Origin: Waltergamsia citrina
Lineage: Eukaryota; Ascomycota; Sordariomycetes; Hypocreales; Bionectriaceae
Length of the DNA: 64,000 nucleotides
Assembly (NCBI GenBank): GCA_022814615.1
Contig: JAKLNE010000064.1
Location: forward strand, 1 to 64,000
Direction of reading: 5' to 3'
Made by a program: the position numbers and the translations under genes. Positions 32,996 through 44,200 of this stretch are shown here, in pieces; within the stretch, counting starts at the first letter, position 1, and each line of letters begins with the position of its first letter. Below the pieces are notes generated by a model, which was not told where the DNA came from, did no database searches, and saw only the letters and a list, made by a program, of their open reading frames with translations.

Positions 32996-35900
32996 CCGCG
33001 GCCCGCCGCAAGTACAGGTAATAGGCAAAGTAAAGGGGGAAGAACAGTTGGAAGATCTGCCGTATGTCCAGAAGATGAACTATCAATGGCATATCCTCCT
33101 TTATACCCTTCGCATGCCCATCGCAGTCGCGTGTTGGCGGTCTGTCTGAAATTTGACACGTTTACCCTCCACATTACCCCGATTACGCCGAAGAAGTGGG
33201 AACTATGTATGCCACTGGTTGGTTGAGTATGTGCAGCACAGACCTGCACGTAATCATCGTGACAATAATTGTGATTGTTACAGTAAGAAAAATGAACATA
33301 GTGAATTGCGTAGTAAAATGTTGGATAACTTCGACAGAATACCCAAGGTGGAACGGGTGGGATGTCGCTCAGGCATCGTGTACAGGATTGTAGTTTCTCA
33401 GGATAGAGACTGACACAGAATACTGTGTGCGACGCTTCAAATTGCAAGAATACGATCTGTCCCATGCAATCGAATACGCTATATACGATTTCCAAAGCAT
33501 AAACTTACTAGCCAGGAAATTTATAGAAAATCATTAGGTTATTCACCCTTGGAGTACATTCTTCGCTATCGAAAACTATTCTTCAGCCTCTGTGGAATTA
33601 TGAAAAGTTGATTCTCTGTCTATAATATAACCTCAGTTACTCTTAAAAATTTATTGAATTAAGTAGCCTACCATAAATCAATCCATATCTGTGCGCTGCG
33701 TCCTGTATCCCTTTTTAAAGAACCTTGGGTGCCTCTTACACCGATCGTGGCGCCTCGTTGAACAATCAAGATACCATACATAAACTGACTTCTTGCTCAA
33801 ATCTTCCTCGTTGTGTTTCTGTCTGCGGAAGAGAGTGCATTGGCGAACTCGAACTACTTTGGTCTCATGCTTCGTGCGAGCGTTGAATAAGCCGAGTCTG
33901 TTGGAAGTTGAAAGCCGGTCGAGGTTTTTAGGATTAGTAAACACTAGCAAGTAGTTCTGGTTTTTTAAGAAAGCATTTCATTCGCTATGTCAGTCTACGT
34001 ACAGCCTACAGGTCTTTGGGTATCGCCCTCCCCTAATAGACCGGATGCCCAAACTTCTACATTCTCAGAGGCCAGTATTCAAGAAACGTACCCTGGGTCT
34101 GCTACATAATTTGACCATGGGGTTCTTCTTCCCAGTGATTTGCTCTACTACACTGGTATAATTTGTAATCACTGGCCCCTCTCTTTATTCAATGAGCGGT
34201 CTTGTAGTTGGTTATTCTGCCGCGTTAGTGACTGGCTCCGGGGCCTCAGGGCCCATGTTGTGAAGTATGCATCCAGATCGAAAACATTATTAGACTAAAT
34301 CAGCTTTCTATACGACACCTTAGATTAGTTTCCTTCTAGCCTGCCTAGCTATTAAAACTTAAATCAGGGCGAGATCTAAAAGGGTAGCCAGTACTACGAT
34401 ACTTGTTCTCAAGTCTTCCAGCTACTCTCTTGCTTCGCATAGCTGAGCTCTTTGCTTTGTATTCGTATTGTATCCCACTTTGATCCAGAATCAAGTCTTG
34501 CAGCCAAACCATCCCCAGGGCTTCAGCCTCTGGCTCTTGTCCTTACCAATCGCATCGCGCAGTGTACTCTTCTCCTGCACGCGTGGGAACGTGTTCTTCT
34601 GCAATTGGCTTGTCGAACGAGATATCAAATACCGTAAGGGGGAAATATTCCTTTTCTGTTCTCTCTTTGGCATTTCGAGACATGCATTGCCTGCCCTGAC
34701 TACACATTTGTATGCTCGCTCTGGTATTCGTGCGAATGACGTGAGATGCTTAACGCAGCCAAGGAATTATAATCATTAGGCCGTCTGAAAGATGCCGAGT
34801 CGTGCATGCCCACGGCTCACTCGGTCTGGCTGTTAAGAAAAAAGAACAATTCAGCAGGTCTCAGGTCCGCTGAGGTTTTGAAAGCCTTCATGCATCCAAG
34901 CTCGTATTGTGAACACGACTGTTCAGCCCTAGCAATGATCTGTAGCCAATGACGTGGCCAAACACGGAAATCAATAGCTTTCTTAGTGAAAGCCAATCCG
35001 GGGCCAAGCAATTACGTCTCCCGATCTATCGGTACGTAGTGGAGTAATATTGCACTCCAAATCTCCACTGCCATGCTTTTTTCCTTTTTTGAGGGTAGCA
35101 TTCGGTTCTTGCTGCCGTCCCCTTTTCTTCCTACAGCCGTCTGGATCATCGCCGGCCTCCTCTCCTCCCGTGTCGATCTCTTGCACTTTCGGGTGTTGAA
35201 CTCAGGCCAACACTCAACAACTCCAGAGTCATGAACGTCATATATCATGTTCGCGAGGCTGGGGAGTGATACACTCCGCATCCTCAGTTCCGGAGTGCAG
35301 ATTGACCATGCCGGTTTAAGGTTAGACACTTGGATCGTGCCTCTTCGCAATTCGTCCAACGATGATGTGTGTAAGACAACAACGGACAGCATATACCTAC
35401 GTACGTGCGGGGACGCGAGTTGTACGAGTAGCTGTACGGGGAGTTGTACAAGAGACGCTGCACAACCCCGTACCTTAGAGCAAGCCACAACTGGACGGCT
35501 AACTCCCCTGCCGATGCGCCGGATCCCCGATGGTCCGGAACCGACTCCGAAACTCTAAGAACGATGCCCTCCTTTAATTACCGCTTTGGTCCCTTACGCT
35601 AGCCATTTTAGAATACTTCTCGGCTGGTGGCTTTTCCCCGCTCCTCAACAGAGACAAAGAATGTCTTAGAAATAGCTCCGAAGAAGGAAACAAAGCTCAA
35701 TTGTGCAGTTCCCATCATCGGAAAAACAAAGCATGCTGCATCCAGCCAGGTCTGGGCATTATCCTTGATATCGTAGCACATATACCTGCTGTTAAACTTT
35801 GTCGGTGTCAGCGTTAATACGTCGCGGACCCGAGTCGCTGAAATTGGGCGCCACCTCCAGTTGAGGCGTTCAGGTCCTCGCGCTACGATCGCCTAGAACA

Positions 35901-36280
35901 CGATGGTCCTACTCCGTAGCTACTTTTGGATGAGGAGTCTAGATCACGGCATGCCTATTTCTCCTAAGGCTGACCGGTGTGGCATCACTGCATCTTCGTG
36001 GACCAGTAACAAGTCCAGAAATGAGCAGATCTCGAGTCCGAAGGCCAGCGCATATGCATTTACGCTGAGCTAAACCTTCAGCTTGCAGGAAGTTGTGAGT
36101 ACAGAGCCTTCGTAGTTCTTTCATCATTGACATCATTGGACACTACTGAGCTCGTATTCTGGAGCTTGGTCGAGAGCCCTCCCTGGGTTCCGACAACACT
36201 GGTAAAGTGTAGAACGACAAGGTAACTAGCACTGGTCACGGAAAGTCACAACCTTTCTAGCTTCATACAGTCTTTCAATT
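32996..36280. other. 3.3 kb with no convincing gene
   Basis: Short frames exist on both strands, the longest about 200 codons on the minus strand at 32875-33495. That frame overlaps the start of the decarboxylase and has no domain. Near 36000-36090 the minus strand carries TTTAGCTCAGCG, with GGACTCGAGATC downstream, a tRNA-like look but no foldable cloverleaf. A long gene-free stretch before a highly expressed-type secreted protein gene may hold its regulatory sequence. Confidence 0.45.
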
Positions 36281-36290
36281 TCTATATAAG
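36281..36290 (+). promoter_or_regulatory. TATA box of the secreted repeat-protein gene
   Basis: TCTATATAAG lies about 145 bases before the start codon at 36435. It is followed by a CT-rich stretch typical of strongly expressed fungal genes. Confidence 0.6.
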
Positions 36291-36434
36291 ACCCTCACTT
36301 CGACCTGCTTAGGAAGGAGAGTTTTCTCATCTCCATCAGCAAAGTCCTCTCTCGCCGGACAGCCTTCTGCACCTTCGTTCTTCAAAATCTTTTGACTCTG
36401 CAATACTCTGCACCCACCTGAGAGACGAGACAAT

Positions 36435-38219
36435 ATGCAGCTCAAGCAGCTCTTTGTCTCTCTTCTCGCGGTTGGCTTTGTCGCCGCCGCCCCTTACCCC
36501 GACACTGACAATGTCGAGGTCCGTGAGGCTGATGAGGCCTTCGACCTCGCCGCTCGTGATGGCGATGTCGCTGAGCGTTCCTACTACAACTACTGCCCTC
36601 ACGATGCCTACAGGCCCAAGTTCTCCCTGAAGTGCGTCTGCAAGGACAAGAGCAAGTACTGGGACAAGCACTCCCGCTCTTGCAAATGCAACGAAGGCAC
36701 CTACTGGGATGGCTCTTCTTGCAAGAAGAAGGAGGACTGTGGCCATGATGCCTACTACGACAAGTACTCCAAGTCCTGCAAATGCAAGAACCACGAGCAG
36801 GTCTTTGATAAGTACAGCAAGACTTGCAAATGCTCTGAGGGCACTTACTGGGACGGCAAGCACTGCAAGAAGCCCCAGGATTGCGGCAAGGATGCCTACT
36901 ATGACAAGAAGGAGCATAGCTGCAAATGCAAGAACCACGAGCAGGTCTTTGACAAGTACAGCAAGACTTGCAAGTGTGCCGAGGGTACCTACTGGGACGG
37001 CAAGCACTGCAAGAAGCCNNNNNNNNNNNNNNNNNNNNNNNNNNNNNNNNNNNNNNNNNNNNNNNNNNNNNNNNNNNNNNNNNNNNNNNNNNNNNNNNNN
37101 NNNNNNNNNNNNNNNNNNCAGGTCTTTGACAAGTACAGCAAGACTTGCAAGTGTGCCGAGGGTACCTACTGGGACGGCAAGCACTGCAAGAAGCCGGAGG
37201 ACTGCGGCAAGGATGCTTACTACGACAAGAAGGAGCATAGCTGCAAGTGCAAGAACCACGAACAGGTCTTTGACAAGTACAGCAAGACTTGCAAGTGTGC
37301 CGAGGGTACCTACTGGGACGGCAAGCACTGCAAGAAGCCCGAGGACTGTGGCAAGGATGCCTACTACGACAAGAAGGAGCACAGCTGCAAGTGCAAGAAG
37401 CCTGGACAGGTCTATGACAAGTATAGCAAGTCTTGCAGCTGCCCCAAGGGTACTGAGTGGGATGGCTATGCTTGCAAGAAGCAGCCTGAGTGTGGCAAGG
37501 ATGCTTACTACGATGAGCATGAGAAGACCTGCAAGTGCAAGAAGAACGGCCAGGTCTACGACCAGTACAGCAAGTCTTGCAGCTGCCCTAAAAACACTTA
37601 CTGGGACGGTCACTCTTGCAAGACCAAGCAGGATTGCGGAAAGGATGCTTACTACGATGAGCACGAGAAGGAGTGCAAGTGCAAGAAGGAGGGTCAAGTT
37701 TTCGACAAGTACAGCAAGTCCTGCAGCTGCCCCAAGGGTACTGAGTGGAACGGCTACGCTTGCAAGAAGAAGCAGCCTGACTGTGGAAAGGATGCTTACT
37801 ATGATGAGCACGAGAAGGCATGCAAGTGCAAGAAGGTTGGTCAGGTCTTTGACCAGTACAGCAAGTCTTGCAGCTGTCCCAAGGGCACTGAGTGGAACGG
37901 CTACGCCTGCAAGAAGCCACAGCCTGACTGTGGAAAGGATGCCACATACGACGAGCACAAGAAGGAGTGCAAGTGCAAGAATGAGGGACAGATCTTCGAC
38001 CAGTACTCCAAGACTTGCAGCTGTCCCAAGGGCACAGAGTGGAACGGCTACGCTTGCAAGAAGCCACAGCCTGACTGCGGCAAAGATGCCACCTACGACG
38101 AGCACAAGAAGGAGTGCAAGTGCAAGAATGAGGGGCAGGTCTTCGACCAGTACTCCAAGACTTGCGCATGCCCCTACGGCCAGAAGTGGTCTCACGGCAA
38201 GTGCAAGAAGGAGTATTAA
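36435..38219 (+). CDS. secreted cysteine-rich tandem-repeat protein, interrupted by assembly gap
   Basis: The N-terminus MQLKQLFVSLLAVGFVAAAP is a clear signal peptide. An acidic propeptide-like stretch to about residue 50 (DGDVAERSYYNYC) follows. The rest is at least 11 units of about 48 residues. Each has six cysteines in the pattern C-x-C, C, C, C-x-C around FDKYSKTCKC, GTYWDGKHCKK and GKDAYYDKKEHSCKC. Early units are nearly identical (AEGTYWDGKHC), while later ones drift to PKGTEWNGYAC. Lysine is very abundant and KK pairs recur at each unit end. A 100-N gap (37019-37118) falls in the identical units, so the real repeat number is unknown. I do not recognise the family. Six-Cys small units suggest a disulfide-stabilised wall-bound or extracellular protein; KK pairs could be Kex2-like processing sites. 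No intron. Confidence 0.85.
   Translation: MQLKQLFVSLLAVGFVAAAPYPDTDNVEVREADEAFDLAARDGDVAERSYYNYCPHDAYRPKFSLKCVCKDKSKYWDKHSRSCKCNEGTYWDGSSCKKKEDCGHDAYYDKYSKSCKCKNHEQVFDKYSKTCKCSEGTYWDGKHCKKPQDCGKDAYYDKKEHSCKCKNHEQVFDKYSKTCKCAEGTYWDGKHCKKXXXXXXXXXXXXXXXXXXXXXXXXXXXXXXXXXXQVFDKYSKTCKCAEGTYWDGKHCKKPEDCGKDAYYDKKEHSCKCKNHEQVFDKYSKTCKCAEGTYWDGKHCKKPEDCGKDAYYDKKEHSCKCKKPGQVYDKYSKSCSCPKGTEWDGYACKKQPECGKDAYYDEHEKTCKCKKNGQVYDQYSKSCSCPKNTYWDGHSCKTKQDCGKDAYYDEHEKECKCKKEGQVFDKYSKSCSCPKGTEWNGYACKKKQPDCGKDAYYDEHEKACKCKKVGQVFDQYSKSCSCPKGTEWNGYACKKPQPDCGKDATYDEHKKECKCKNEGQIFDQYSKTCSCPKGTEWNGYACKKPQPDCGKDATYDEHKKECKCKNEGQVFDQYSKTCACPYGQKWSHGKCKKEY
36630..38200 (+). repeat. tandem array of about 144-base units
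   Basis: Units of about 144 bases (48 codons) repeat at least 11 times within the coding sequence. Those next to the gap are almost identical at the nucleotide level; the 3' units are more diverged. This makes the array prone to unequal exchange and to assembly collapse. Confidence 0.9.
37019..37118. other. assembly gap (100 N)
   Basis: Exactly 100 N residues, the conventional placeholder for a gap of unknown size. The flanks show that the missing sequence should be 67 bases plus a whole number of 144-base units. 100 does not fit that series, so the gap length is arbitrary even though the frame happens to stay open through it. Confidence 0.95.
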
Positions 38220-38770
38220 GCAATACGAGCTGTGCGCCTCTCGGGGGCTTTCCTACCAAGAGTGTAGAAATCGGTGAGGGGAGGTAATGTGGCGTCTCTG
38301 ATGCCTTCGGATTTGTCAAGTCAATGCGGAAGATGGATATCGGTCTTCGGAGTGGTCATAGTGACCGAAGAGTGATCATGCCAGACCATTGGTGTTCCTT
38401 TCGACTGCCTGTCATTACAGCTTAAATGCTCTTAAAATAGCGCAGCTTCACTTTAATTCACTGACCTTTTGTCCACACATCTCTTGATCTTATGGTCAGA
38501 CTAAACGTAACACAAAGTGTAAGACAGCCGACATTCCGAAGGTGATGGTGTCCATGTTGCCCTCACTCATAGATGTTCGCGCGCCCGATCTTCCATCGTT
38601 TCCGAAAGGCGTAAACGTTGGGCAGCGAGCTGAATGCAAGCCTCTTTGGTGGCTTTCAGGTTTATGCATGATTAACGATGAATGAGAGATGTGTACACTA
38701 CGTTCTCGTAAGCGTATTTTCTCGGCTTAACCCTATTGGCCCCTTTCAATTATACTTTCTAAATCAATGA
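38220..38770. other. convergent 3' region
   Basis: Spacer between the stop of the repeat protein and the stop of the short-chain dehydrogenase. No additional gene seen. Confidence 0.5.
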
Positions 38771-39780
38771 TTACTCAAAGGGCGCTACTTGTGCTTCTGT
38801 CCAGTCGTAAAACTCCCCGCTTATGCCGTTGCCACCCTCAGATTTAGCTTTCATTGATGCCTCAATGTCCTCCCGATTCGCGCCAACTTTACCAAAAGGT
38901 TGAACTATTGTCTGTTAGCTTAAGTTTTGCTTTGTTCGATAACTTCCGCCATACTAAACCGTCCATTATCTTCTGCTCGTACGTCTGAGGAACATCCAGC
39001 AAAGAGTTCCGTATAGGCGCCATATACTGGATCATTCAAGACGAGATTGACGAATAACATGCGCAATTGAGATGCATGCCGCCACAGAGGTGTCTTCAAC
39101 ATGCCCGGGTCCAATGATACGCTCATGATGTTGTCTTGCTCATGTCGTCTCGCGTACTCTGCAGCATGCAGAATGTTAGCGGCCTTGCTCACCCCGTATT
39201 TGAATCGAGGGGCCTTGTCGATCTCGTAATTTAGGTTTGACATGTCGACTCCGCCAGATGGCGCGCGTGCAGCTGCAGCCGATGAAGCGACCCAGACCAC
39301 TCTCACACTTCCAGCTGGTTCTGTTTGGGCTGTTTGCCTCAGAGTTGGCGTCAAAAGCTTCGTAAACAAGAATGGCGCCAGCACATTCGTTCCCATTTGC
39401 TTCTCGTAGCCCTGTTTTGTGGTGCTGCCCTGCGGAGGGGCCATGACGCTGGCGTTGTTCCACAGGACGTTCAGCTTAGACTCTTGGGCCAAGAACTCCT
39501 CCGCAGAGCCTTTGATGCTAGATAAGTCATCAAGATCTAGGCGCAGAAAGACTAGCTCTCCAATGGACTCTGGGTGCTTCTCCTTAGATCTCTCGATCGC
39601 TTGCTCGGCTTTCTCGGAAGAGCGCCCAGCTATGTAGACTTTTGCATTTTTAGCGTAGAGAATATCTGCAAGAAGTTCGCCTATACCGCTCGTCGCGCCG
39701 GTGACAATGAAGACCTTGCCAGTTTGGTCGTCCAAGTTCTTCTCCGTCAGCGGCGGAGGGGCATTGAAGAATAAACCCAT
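38771..39780 (-). CDS. short-chain dehydrogenase/reductase
   Basis: Exon 1 (39780-38955) and exon 2 (38904-38771) are separated by a 50-base intron and give 319 residues. The NAD(P) motif TGATSGIG is at about residues 27-34, NNAS near 110, the catalytic serine in VASSAA, and the Y-x-x-x-K pair in YGVSKAAN. Exon 2 supplies the expected C-terminus (RFIQPFGKVGANREDI, then FYDWTEAQVAPFE). Without the splice the protein stops early with an unrelated tail, so the intron is well supported. It is a cytosolic oxidoreductase of the retinol-dehydrogenase-like/fungal 'oxidoreductase' group. The basic GRSSEKAE after strand 2 suggests NADP(H). The substrate is unknown. The ATG at 39780 begins MGLFFNAPPPLTEKNLDDQTG, a normal lead-in for the family. 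Confidence 0.9.
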
Positions 39781-41239
39781 CGTGAGACTGCGCGTGTACT
39801 CTGTGATATTGCAATCCAGCGCTTTTACCGTGTCAGGTTTTGCGGATTTTGCCAGCTATAAGTAAGAAAGAAGGCCGTGTTTTGCTAGCCTGCTTATGTC
39901 ATAGAACCAAATGATCAAATGAGACAGGCAAACATCTAATTAATTTGAGCGGGTACTCGTACTCGTAGTTGCATGGAAGCAAGCTATGACACCCTTGCTT
40001 CTAATAACTACGAGTACAAGTACGAGTACAGTCCTGAAAATAGGATGCGGGGATGACAGCCTCGTGCTGTTTTATGGGGATTCTCTTGCCAAGGGTGACC
40101 AGCGGCACTAATCATGCAACGATATCTTAAGCGGACGTGCATAGACCAGGTTGAACCAAGGTCTCGTTGCAGATCTTCTATAAGTGAACTTTTAATTAAG
40201 AGAGCTGTGATTCTACAAAAATACTCTTATAAAGAATTCATAGATACCTCCAGCGCCCTTGCCGTTGAGATATAAGTCCATGGAAGCATCTTACTTCGTA
40301 CTTACTTAAGCGACTATGCTTGGACCTAATGGATGAATTGGCGACTGGTTAGGGTTAGGGTTGCAAAAGGCCAGGCAAGTACAAGAACAAGCGTCGAATG
40401 AATGGTTTCCTCATTTTTAAGGCTTCTCAGGTGTAATTACGTCCAAACTGGAAGCTGCCATCATGTTTTGACACCTACAATCAAAGCACATTCTCGAAAC
40501 AATCCTCCTTGTCTCGCGTGTTCGGCACCGCCTTTGCCCTCATTCAGCAGGATGACCAGCGTCGGGGGTGTCGCCCTAGGCGCTAAGAATACGCCTACAT
40601 GTATAGCTGACGGCCTCGGATCTTACAGGTTCTCATTGGACATCACGCCAGAGTCCATACAGGGTCGATGCGGCTGAGGAGTTGACCACACTGGCAGTGC
40701 ATATCCTGTAAGCATCTCATCTCCGCTCTTACTAGATGTTACAGAGGATAAGACTCATCATCAATTTAGGGACCATCAGCCACGCACCCATCATCACCTG
40801 GGTAGCGCCTCCCGTCTTGCCGTCGCGCTTTGCCAGCGCATAGGCAATTACTAGTAATATTCTTGATTCCTTGGCCAACGACGACAGTTCACGCGGCTTG
40901 TCATCCGGCGGGGTCGTGACGCCGATGACTCCTCCAACTTCTACTGAGCACGGGCAGCGCCCATTAATGTTGCTCTCACTAGGTCCGTGAACCCTCCAAG
41001 TGCGATCTGAAAACGCTCCAATTTGAGGGGGAGGTCGTTTGTGGAGGGGCTAAGCTTGCCCGGTAGACTTGCAAGAACGGTACAGTATCTGTCTCCTTAA
41101 CAACGTAGCAGCAATCTCGACTGCCTTTTTATTTGATTCAGGCATGGATCTATTCTGCAGGGGAACCGGGAACTTGAAGGGCTCTTTCACAGGCCTATCG
41201 AGCAAGCTTGACCACCTCCAAGATGAACCCACTATCACG
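39781..41239. other. 1.46 kb without a gene
   Basis: No supported gene between the divergent start codons of the dehydrogenase and the NLR-like gene. It contains a large imperfect hairpin (39953-40029) and a short telomere-like GGTTAGGGTTAGGGTT run near 40347-40362. A plus-strand 91-codon frame at 40402 has no recognisable content. Confidence 0.5.
39953..40029. repeat. imperfect inverted repeat / hairpin
   Basis: The left arm 39953-39970 (GTACTCGTACTCGTAGTT) pairs with the right arm 40006-40029, with two unpaired bases. Inside the loop a second pair, GAAGCAAG (39976-39983) and CTTGCTTC (39994-40001), continues the stem, leaving a 10-base loop. It could extrude as a cruciform or be the remnant of a foldback element. 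Confidence 0.7.
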
Positions 41240-44200
41240 ATGGCATTATTTGCTTGTCTCTAGATATGGCATCTGACCCGCAATTCTGCAGATGGCGGCG
41301 GTATACGGGGCCTCTCGTCGATTCTCATCCTCAAAGAGATCATGAGACAAGTGAACAGAGAGAAGCCTGTCCATCAACATGTCGAACCGTGGCAAGTATT
41401 CGATCTTATCGGCGGTACAAGCACTGGAGGGTAAGTGGCCACCGACATTTCCAAGCCGGCATCCCTAAACTCAACACCATAATATGGGCTCGCTAAGAAA
41501 GCGGCGTGACTTAATAGCATCATCGCAGCCATGCTGGGTCGCCTCCGCATGACGCTCGATGAGTGTCAGGATGCCTACCTCAAGCTGGGTAAAGAAATCT
41601 TCACGCCCAAGCGTTCCAGGGTGGATGGTCGACGTCTCCTCGACTTTGCCCAAGCTGATGAGAAGTTTGATTCAAAAATCCTCGAGAGCTGCATGAAAAC
41701 TATCATCAAGCAGAAGACGGGTGATGAGAATTCCCCTTTAAAGGCGCCCGGGACACGCGACAACGAGGAGTGTAAAGTGTGAGCGAAATATGTCACTCTT
41801 TGAGAGACCCTGCGAATAGGCTGACCTCGTTTTGCAGCTTTGTGACTTCCATCCTCGAGCGCAACTCGCAGCCTGTATATCTTCGGTCCTACGAGCCTGG
41901 CAAGCTTGCTGATCCATTCTCCCACGATTTTGCCCTCTGGCAGGCTTTACGTGCCACCTCAGCGGCTTCCACCTTTTTCGATCCCTATCAACACGGGGAA
42001 ACCAGGTTCGTCGATGGTGGCTTCGCCTACAACAACCCCGTTCTGCGCGTCATGATTGAAGCCAGCGATTTATGGGGCGCCGAGCGGCCTGCTTTTCTCA
42101 TCAGCATCGGCACTGGCGAGAGTTTGGGTAAATCCCTGGAAGGTAATTTGAAGAAACTGACGCAAAGAGCCGTCAAGATGACGATGCAAACGGAACGTAC
42201 TGCCGAGGATTTCTACGCTTCCCATCGGCCCATGGTTGAGGCCGGGATGTATTATCGATTTAATGTTCCCAATTTGACAACAGTTGGAATGCAAGAGTAC
42301 AAGGAAGTGGAAACTATCAAAGCTTTCACCTCGTCCTACTTAATTAAAGCCGAGACGGGGCAGCAACTGGCTGCTGCTGCTCATAAAATCCATGATGTGT
42401 TTACTACTGGTAAGTTCAGCCTCATGTGAGAAACACATGCTATAGGCATATGGTGATAATTCGACGGCCATGAGAGTTTTAGGTTCTCATGGCACTTTTT
42501 TTACTTGGGTGACAAGTCTCGTTGCTGACTTCCGACAGAAAAGCTCGACGTGTCAGAAGTTTCAATATCACAGCTCGACTTAGTAGATCAGCGTAAGTCT
42601 TTCCTGGGCATGATAAAAGGCCCTAAGCTGACAGGCCGCGAAAGAATGTATTCAAGCTCTCTTTGATCCTGCAGGCGATTACGACAACCACCGGGCTCAA
42701 CTCGAGCATCCAGTTGAAGGCACGTGCTCGTGGATATTACAGCACGAAAAATTCCAAGCTTGGCTAAACAGTGATGAGCCATCCTTACTTTGGATCACCG
42801 GAAATCCGGCTTGTGGAAAATCAATCCTGGCCCGTTTCATTGCCGATACTATGGAAGCCGCCGCCAAAGACACTGCAAATGCGCAATGGGCACCAATTGT
42901 CTGCCCCTTCTTCTTCAAGGACGGCCTCGAAAAGAGAGACAATTGTCGCTCGGCAGTTTCAGCCTTACTTCATCGACTATTCACAGCTAGACCGTTGCTG
43001 AGTCGTCTCGGCAGAGAAGAATATGCAGCTAAAGGAAGCGGCTTCACGCTCTCACCCGAAACCACTTGGCATCTCATGTGCGAAGCCTGCTCAGAAATAC
43101 CCCAACGCCACGTCATATGTGTCATTGACGCTTTAGACGAATGTTCGGAAGAATCGAGAAATCGGTTCATTCGCCTCATGCTCAATACCTTCTCGAGTGA
43201 AAACAACCCGGCCGCGGGCTGTCTAAAGGTCCTGGTGACGAGCCGGCCCTGGCCAGAAATAGAGGCACAGTTCGGGTCGAATTCCACCATTAGGCTTCGT
43301 GGCGAGGATGAAACCAATGCTGTCGCCAATGATCTTGACATAGTAATTGCGCATCGAGTCAATGAACTCCGAAATAAGCACATTTTGACCCATGAGACGA
43401 GCGTTGTGGTCGAAAAGATGTTGCGCGACAAGGCTGACGGCACTTTTCTGTGGATTTCCCTTGTTCTGGAGTCGATCGCTTCTATCCGAAGTCGCAAGCT
43501 CAGTGCTATCGAGAAAAAGCTTAGTTCACTCCCAAAGACTCTCGATGAACTGTACTCACAAGCCCTTCTGGATACCGATGATGAGGATGAACAGGAGATG
43601 ACGCAGCAGCTCTTGAGCATACTGTTGGCTGCTACTCGATCTTTGACTCTCGATGAGATCAATATATGTTTAAGCCTTCATGAGGATACCAAGTGGCTTT
43701 CTCGCTTAGAACTTGAGCCCGACATTGCTCATACTGTCAAGACTTTTGGTGGATTCTTTGTGCGGGTAGTCCACTCAGAGGTCTTGCTAGTGCATCAGAC
43801 TGCTAGAGAATACCTTTTGAAAGAAGGAACCGCCATCCCGGGAAAGGGTTGGAAACACTCCATAAGCATCCTTGATGCCAATTGTCTCCTTGCGAGGCGC
43901 TGTCTGCGCTGGCTTTTGTTGCACGACTGGGTATCCTTCGTCGAGGATACGATGGCCTCACAGAGTCGGGAGGACATTGTACAACGGATGGTCGCCGTTT
44001 TGCCTCAGGGTCAAAAGGGGTTCTTTCTGTACGCCACCTTCAATTGGTCCACCCATGTCAAAGCTCTCGGTACAGACTACAAGGTGCCGCCCGAGCTTCA
44101 TGAAGCAATGCTTGCGATATGCGACTTCTCGCGAACGTCTTTCTCTCTTTGGTGGAGCTGCTATTCCTCGACCAAGTCATTCGGAAATTATTCAACACAG

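Noticed and set aside
32875..33495. 206-codon minus-strand frame upstream of the decarboxylase
   Set aside because: It overlaps the true N-terminus of the decarboxylase in another frame and has irregular Cys/His-rich composition without a recognisable motif.
35012..35558. Overlapping ORFs on both strands near 35.0-35.5 kb
   Set aside because: No ATG-led model with splice sites; TGTAC-rich low-complexity sequence explains the open frames.
36000..36090. tRNA-like TTTAGCTCAGCG / GGACTCGAGATC pair on the minus strand
   Set aside because: The boxes are weak and D-stem and T-stem pairing fail by eye; left as a remark only, since a tRNA scan could overturn this.
36336..38195. 619-codon minus-strand frame, very hydrophobic, opposite the repeat gene
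   Set aside because: It is the antisense of a 144-base repeat array; a stop-free register in one unit repeats in all units. It reads through the N gap, and the plus-strand frame has a signal peptide, cysteine periodicity and TATA box.
36709..38277. 522-codon plus-strand frame in another register of the repeat gene
   Set aside because: Same periodicity artefact; Arg/Thr/Ser-rich low-complexity product with no start context.
40402..40677. 91-codon plus-strand frame between dehydrogenase and NLR gene
   Set aside because: No domain, no splice partner, and no leader-like upstream sequence.
42970..43662. 230-codon minus-strand frame inside the NACHT region
   Set aside because: Antisense shadow of a strongly supported exon with Walker motifs.
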